From positions 2,065,109 through 2,129,108 of the forward strand of contig JAMKCF010000031.1 of assembly GCA_023634235.1 (NCBI GenBank): a DNA stretch of 64,000 nucleotides, written 5' to 3'. Origin of the DNA: Pisaster brevispinus (taxonomy: Eukaryota; Echinodermata; Asteroidea; Forcipulatida; Asteriidae). Both the position numbers and the translations under genes were made by a program. A model generated the notes under the pieces. The model searched no databases, had not been told where the DNA came from, and saw nothing but the letters and a program-made list of their open reading frames with translations. This document shows, piece by piece, positions 58,552 through 64,000 of the stretch; position 1 is the first letter of the stretch, and each line of letters begins with the position of its first letter.

Positions 58552-61154
58552 TCAATTTCTGTTAGGGGTAGGGCTAACATCCAGGTCGCTCACCTCGCCT
58601 ACAGAGTCGTCAGCAACCCCAAACTCACGGTAGAGGGAGCCCTTGAGACGGGCTTTACAGTGGTGCTAAACTTGTGCAGATCCGATATTGCCTTGGGGGT
58701 GATTTGACCATCCTTATTTTGTGTTTGTCTCTTTTACAGCAAATTCGAGATGAAGCTGTTTTGCGGGGCCTTTGTAGCGTCCCCGTTTGCTGGTCTTTTC
58801 CGGTGTGAAGCCTGCCCACAACGGCCGTAAAAGTCTAATTTCCGGATGCAGGGATACCTAAGGAAGATTCAGGTAAAAAATTCATCTCTCTAGCATGCCT
58901 AGATCGGGAGTTATTCCCAATACCCCGGTCCGCACGACCTTGTCTCGCAGCCGGTTTTTTTTTTGGGGGGGGGGTCAATTTCTGTTAGGGGTAGGGCTTA
59001 CATCCAGGCCGCTCGCCTCGCCTACAGAGTCGTCAGCAACCCCAAACTCACGGTAGAGAGAGCCCTTGAGACGGGCTTTACAGTGGTGCTAAACTTTTGC
59101 AGATCCGATATTGCCTTGGGGGTGATTTGACCATCCTTATTTTATGTTTGTCTCTTTTACATCAAATTCGAGATGAAGCTGTTTTGCGGGGCCTTTGTAG
59201 CGTCCCCGTTTGCTGGTCTTTTCCGGTGTAAAGCCTGCCCGCATGGCCGTAAAAGTCCAATTTCCGGGTGCGGGGATACCTAAGGAAGATTCAGGCGAAA
59301 ATTTCATCTCTCTAGCATGCCTAGATCGGGAGTTATTCCCAAATTCACCGCACAGTTAAATTGGGCCATTACCCCGGTCCGCACGACCTTGTCTCGCAGC
59401 CGGTTTTTGGGAGGGGTCAATTTCTGTTAGGGGTAGGGCTAACATCACGGTCGCTCGCCTCGCTTACAGAGTCGTCAGCAACCCCAAACTCACGGTAGAG
59501 GGAGCCCTTGAGACGGGCTTTACAGTGGTGCTAAACTTGTGCAGATCTGATATTGCCTTGGGGGTGATTTGACCATCCTTATTTTGTGTTTGTCTCTTTT
59601 ACAGCAAATTCGAGATGAAGCTGTTTTGCGGGGCCTTTGTAGCGTCCCCGTTTGCTGGTCTTTTCCGGTTTGAAGCCTGCCCGCAACGGCCGTAAAAGTC
59701 CAATTTCCGGATGCAGGGATACCTAAGGAAGATTCAGGTAAAAAATTCATCTCTCTAGCATGCCTAGATCGGGAGTTATTCCCATTACCCCGGTCCGCAC
59801 GACCTTTTCTCGCAGCCGGTTTTTTTTTTTTTTGGGGGGGGTCAATTTCTGTTAGGGGTAGGGCTTACATCCAGGCCGCTCGCCTCGCCTACAGAGTCGT
59901 CAGCAACCCTAAACTCACGGTAGAGAGAGCCCTTGAGACGGGCTTTACAGTGGTATTAAACTTGTGCAGATCCGATATTGCCTTGGGGGTGATTTGACCA
60001 TCCTTATTTTATGTTTGTCTCTTTTACATCAAATTCGAGATGAAGCTGTTTTGCGGGGCCTTTGTAGCGTCCCCGTTTGCTGGTCTTTTCCGGTGTAAAG
60101 CCTGCCCGCATTGGCCGTAAAAGTCCAATTTCCGGGTGCGGGGATACCTAAGGAAGATTCAGGCGAAAATTTCATCTCTCTAGCATGCCTAGATCGGGAG
60201 TTATTCCCAAATTCACCGCACAGTTAAATTGGGCCATAACCCCGGTCCGCACGACCTTGTCTCGCAGCCGGTTTTTGGGAGGGGTCAATTTCTGTTAGGG
60301 GTAGGGCTAACATCCAGGTCGCTCGCCTCGCCTACAGAGTCGTCAGCAACCCCAAACTCACGGTAGAGGGAGCCCTTGAGACGGGCTTTACAGTGGTGCT
60401 AGACTTGTGCAGATCCGATATTGCCTTGGGGGTGATTTGACCATCCTTATTTTGTGTTTGTCTCTTTTACAGCAAATTCGAGATGAAGCTGTTTTGCGGG
60501 GCCTTTGTAGCGTCCCCGTTTGCTGGTCTTTTCCGGTGTAAAGCCTGCCCGCATTGGCCGTAAAAGTCCAATTTCCGGGTGCGGGGATACCTAAGGAAGA
60601 TTCAGGCGAAAATTTCATCTCTCTAGCATGCCTAGATCGGGAGTTATTCCCAAATTCACCGCACAGTTAAATTGGGCCATTACCCCGGTCCGCACGACCT
60701 TGTCTCGCAGCCGGTTTTTGGGAGGGGTCAATTTCTGTTAGGGGTAGGGCTAACATCCAGGTCGCTCGCCTCGCTTACAGAGTCGTCAGCAACCCCAAAC
60801 TCACGGTAGAGGGAGCCCTTGAGACGGGCTTTACAGTGGTGCTAAACTTGTGCAGATCCGATATTGCCTTGGGGGTGATTTGACCATCCTTATTTTGTGT
60901 TTGTCTCTTTTACAGCAAATTCGAGATGAAGCTGTTTTGCGGGGCCTTTGTAGCGTCCCCGTTTGCTGGTCTTTTCCGGTATGAAGCCTGCCCGCAACGG
61001 CCGTAAAAGTCCAATTTCCGGATGCAGGGATACCTAAGGAAGATTCAGGTAAAAAATTCATCTCTCTAGCATGCCTAGATCGGGAGTTATTCCCATTACC
61101 CCGGTCCGCACGACCTTGTCTCGCAGCCGGTTTTTTTTTTTTTTTTGGGGGGGG
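58552..61154 (+). repeat. Dimeric run with the shortest T-tract and one B/A hybrid
   Basis: Starts are 58552 B (GCTCACCTCG, CCCACAACGG; ends T10G10, the shortest T-run), 58975 A (GCATGGCCG, 1 bp short), 59417 B (CATCACGGTCGC, CGCTTACAG), 59842 A (GGTATTAAAC, CCATAACCCC), 60285 B/A hybrid (GGTGCTAGAC) and 60728 B (CGCTTACAG, GGTATGAAGCC). Confidence 0.88.
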
Positions 61155-62460
61155 TCAATTTCTGTTAGGGGTAGGGCTTACATCCAGGCCGCTCGCCTCG
61201 CCTACAGAGTCGTCAGCAACCCCAAACTCACGGTAGAGAGAGCCCTTGAGACGGGCTTTACAGTGGTGCTAAACTTGTGCAGATCCGATATTGCCTTGGG
61301 GGTGATTTGACCATCCTTATTTTATGTTTGTCTCTTTTACATCAAATTCGAGATGAAGCTGTTTTGCGGGGCCTTTGTAGCGTCCCCGTTTGCTGGTCTT
61401 TTCCGGTGTAAAGCCTGCCCGCATTGGCCGTAAAAGTCCAATTTCCGGGTGCGGGGATACCTAAGGAAGATTCAGGCGAAAATTTCATCTCTCTAGCATG
61501 CCTAGATGGGGAGTTATTCCCATTTCCCCTGTCCGCACGACCTTGTCTCGCAGCCGTTTTTTTTTTTTTGGGGGGGGGGGGGTCAATTTCTGTTAGGGGT
61601 AGGGCTTACATCCAGGCCGCTCGCCTCGCCTACAGAGTCGTCAGCAACTTCAAACTCACGGTAGAGGGAGCCCTTGAGACGGGCTTTACAGTGGTGCTAA
61701 ACTTGTGCAGATCCGATATTGCCTTGGGGGTGATTTGACCATCCTTATTTTATGTTTGTCTCTTTTACATCAAATTCGAGATGAAGCTGTTTTGCGGGGC
61801 CTTTGTAGCGTCCCCGTTTGCTGGTCTTTTCCGGTGTAAAGCCTGCCCGCATTGGCCGTAAAAGTCCAATTTCCGGGTGCGGGGATACCTAAGGAAGATT
61901 CAGGCGAAAATTTCATCTCTCTAGCATGCCTAGATCGGGAGTTATTCCCAAATTCACTGCACAGTTAAATTGGGCCATTACCCCCGGTCCGCACGACCTT
62001 GTCTCGCAGCCGGTTTTTTTTTTTTTTTTGGGGGGGGCAATTTCTGTTAGGGGTAGGGCTTACATCCAGGCCGCTCGCCTCGCCTACAGAGTCGTCAGCA
62101 ACCCCAAACTCACGGTAGAGAGAGCCCTAGAGACGGGCTTTACAGTGGTGCTAAACTTGTGCAGATCCGATATTGCCTTGGGGGTGATTTGACCATCCTT
62201 ATTTTGTGTTTGTCTCTTTTACAGCAAATTCGAGATGAAGCTGTTTTGCGGGGCCTTTGTAGCGTCCCCGTTTGCTGGTCTTTTCCGGTGTGAAGCCTGC
62301 CCGCAACGGCCGTAAAAGTCCAATTTCCGGATGCAGGGATACCTAAGGAAGATTCAGGTAAAAAATTCATATCTCTAGCATGCCTAGATCGGGAGTTATT
62401 CCCATTACCCCGGTCCGCACGACCTTGTCTCGCAGCCGGTTTTTTTTTTTGTGGGGGGGG
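61155..62460 (+). repeat. Trimer higher-order repeat, copy 1 (1306 bp)
   Basis: Starts are 61155 (A/B late hybrid: GATGGGGAG, CCATTTCCCCTGTCC, no 27 bp, T13G13), 61583 (454-bp maximal A: AACTTCAAAC, TTCACTGCAC) and about 62037 (A/B hybrid: CCCTAGAGAC; anchor T lost; ends T11-GT-G8). All three monomers end in a homopolymer junction, so this trimer has no short junction. Confidence 0.9.
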
Positions 62461-63764
62461 TCAATTTCTGTTAGGGGTAGGGCTTACATCCAGGCCGCTC
62501 GCCTCGCCTACAGAGTCGTCAGCAACCCCAAACTCACGGTAGAGAGAGCCCTTGAGACGGGCTTTACAGTGGTGCTAAACTTGTGCAGATCCGATATTGC
62601 CTTGGGGGTGATTTGACCATCCTTATTTTATGTTTGTCTCTTTTACATCAAATTTGAGATGAAGCTGTTTTGCGGGGCCTTTGTAGCGTCCCCGTTTGCT
62701 GGTCTTTTCCGGTGTAAAGCCTGCCCGCATTGGCCGTAAAAGTCCAATTTCCGGGTGCGGGGATACCTAAGGAAGATTCAGGCGAAAATTTCATCTCTCT
62801 AGCATGCCTAGATGGGGAGTTATTCCCATTTCCCCTGTCCGCACGACCTTGTCTCGCAGCCGTTTTTTTTTTTTTTTTGGGGGGGGTCAATTTCTGTTAG
62901 GGGTAGGGCTTACATCCAGGCCGCTCGCCTCGCCTACAGAGTCGTCAGCAACTTCAAACTCACGGTAGAGGGAGCCCTTGAGACGGGCTTTACAGTGGTG
63001 CTAAACTTGTGCAGATCCGATATTGCCTTGGGGGTGATTTGACCATCCTTATTTTATGTTTGTCTCTTTTACATCAAATTCGAGATGAAGCTGTTTTGCG
63101 GGGCCTTTGTAGCGTCCCCCGTTTGCTGGTCTTTTCCGGTGTAAAGCCTGCCCGCATTGGCCGTAAAAGTCCAATTTCCGGGTGCGGGGATACCTAAGGA
63201 AGATTCAGGCGAAAATTTCATCTCTCTAGCATGCCTAGATCGGGAGTTATTCCCAAATTCACTGCACAGTTAAATTGGGCCATTACCCCGGTCCGCACGA
63301 CCTTGTCTCGCAGCCGGTTTTTTTTTTTTTGGGGGGGGGGGCAATTTCTGTTAGGGGTAGGGCTTACATCCAGGCCGCTCGCCTCGCCTACAGAGTCGTC
63401 AGCAACCCCAAACTCACGGTAGAGAGAGCCCTAGAGACGGGCTTTACAGTGGTGCTAAACTTGTGCAGATCCGATATTGCCTTGGGGGTGATTTGACCAT
63501 CCTTATTTTGTGTTTGTCTCTTTTACAGCAAATTCGAGATGAAGCTGTTTTGCGGGGCCTTTGTAGCGTCCCCGTTTGCTGGTCTTTTCCGGTGTGAAGC
63601 CTGCCCGCAACGGCCGTAAAAGTCCAATTTCCGGATGCAGGGATACCTAAGGAAGATTCAGGTAAAAAATTCATCTCTCTAGCATGCCTAGATCGGGAGT
63701 TATTCCCATTACCCCGGTCCGCACGACCTTGTCTCGCAGCCGGTTTTTTTTTTTGTGGGGGGGG
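62461..63764 (+). repeat. Trimer higher-order repeat, copy 2 (1304 bp)
   Basis: Starts are 62461 (GATGGGGAG, CCATTTCCCCTGTCC; also AATTTGAG), 62887 (AACTTCAAAC, TTCACTGCAC, 454 bp) and about 63341 (CCCTAGAGAC, ends T11-GT-G8). Even the GT interruption between the T and G runs is shared with copy 1. Confidence 0.9.
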
Positions 63765-64000
63765 TCAATTTCTGTTAGGGGTAGGGCTTACATCCAGGCC
63801 GCTCGCCTCGCCTACAGAGTCGTCAGCAACCCCAAACTCACGGTAGAGGGAGCCCTTGAGACGGGCTTTACAGTGGTGCTAAACTTGTGCAGATCCGATA
63901 TTGCCTTGGGGGTGATTTGACCATCCTTATTTTATGTTTGTCTCTTTTACATCAAATTTGAGATGAAGCTGTTTTGCGGGGCCTTTGTAGCGTCCCCGTT
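63765..64000 (+). repeat. Partial class-A monomer at the window end
   Basis: It has GCTTAC, GAGGGAGCC, TTATTTTATG and AATTTGAG as in the 62461 monomer, which suggests a third trimer copy continues past the window. The sequence stops within the GCGTCCCCG block. Confidence 0.9.

Larger units (their letters stand above)
1..64000 (+). repeat. Satellite DNA array, two alternating monomer classes (A 443 bp, B about 427 bp)
   Basis: The entire window is head-to-tail copies of one roughly 430-bp monomer family; 147 complete copies can be delimited by the anchor TCAATTTCTG (a few with a one-base change in it). Every copy has the same orientation and no unrelated DNA interrupts the array. Two classes differ at about ten linked diagnostic sites, a 27-bp indel and the 3' junction, and usually alternate A-B. 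Both edges lie outside the window, so the array is longer than 64 kb. No gene is visible. Arrays of this kind are typical of centromeric, pericentromeric or subtelomeric heterochromatin; which of these applies here is inference. I do not recognise the family or the species. Confidence 0.98.

Noticed and set aside
1..64000. CRISPR array or prokaryotic repeat locus
   Set aside because: Repeats are about 430 bp with no unique spacers, and there are no associated genes.
1..64000. Vertebrate-type telomere tract, because of TTAGGG in each monomer
   Set aside because: Only one TTAGGG word occurs per monomer inside TTAGGGGTAGGG; there is no tandem run of telomere units.
1..64000. CENP-B box (NTTCGNNNNANNCGGGN) in the monomer
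   Set aside because: The candidate near GAGACGGG has the CGGG half but not TTCG at the required spacing; no other match was seen.

Overview
The whole window is one uninterrupted block of tandem satellite DNA. I find no protein-coding gene, no rRNA or tRNA gene, no transposon insertion and no CRISPR array. Anchored on the motif TCAATTTCTG, it resolves into 147 complete monomers plus a partial one at each end (1-157 and 63765-64000), all on the same strand and almost all 422-455 bp long. Such an array points to a eukaryotic nuclear genome, most likely a heterochromatic (centromeric, pericentromeric or subtelomeric) region. CpG is barely depleted (about 24 CpG in a 443-bp unit counted by hand, where roughly 27 would be expected at about 50% GC), which argues against an old, heavily methylated vertebrate-type satellite, but I cannot name the species.

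Two monomer classes alternate. Class A (443 bp, for example 158-600) carries GCTTACATCCAGGCCGC, GAGAGAGCC, TTATTTTATG, TTTACATC, GGTGTAAAGCC, GCATTGG, CCGGGTGCGGGG, CAGGCGAAAATTTC and a 27-bp segment absent from class B, and ends in the short junction TTTTTGGGAGGGG. Class B (about 422-435 bp, for example 601-1028) carries GCTAACATCCAGGTCGC, GAGGGAGCC, TTATTTTGTG, TTTACAGC, GGTGTGAAGCC, GCAACGG, CCGGATGCAGGG and CAGGTAAAAAATTC, lacks the 27 bp, and ends in a homopolymer junction T(10-22)G(6-13). B length is close to 403 + T + G, so nearly all of its length variation is homopolymer length. The basic higher-order unit is an A-B dimer of about 865-873 bp.

On the dimer lie larger, locally duplicated units, each identified by shared private variants: a tetramer pair (1029-4515), a pentamer pair (5387-9761), trimer pairs (14124-16716, 21031-23648, 34076-36700, 61155-63764), a tetramer with a partial second copy (18008-20604), a heptamer pair (39323-45404) and a hexamer pair (45405-50623). 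A/B and B/A hybrid monomers sit in most of these units and mark unequal exchanges; some can be traced to parental monomers in the window. From about 50.6 kb onward the array is more disordered: 454-455 bp monomers, a 29-bp junction deletion, two copies of a 264-bp monomer with a 179-bp internal deletion, and more point changes.

Monomer sub-structure worth attention: a possible G-quadruplex spanning every monomer junction and including TTAGGGGTAGGG; class-B-specific splice-like signals (branch-like TTGAC, pyrimidine tract, ACAG, then CAG|GTAAAA 133 nt later) broken in class A; a near-palindrome CTAGCATGCCTAG; and a short hairpin. The open frames seen on both strands are recurring by-products of the repeat, interrupted or shifted by homopolymer length, and are not annotated as genes.
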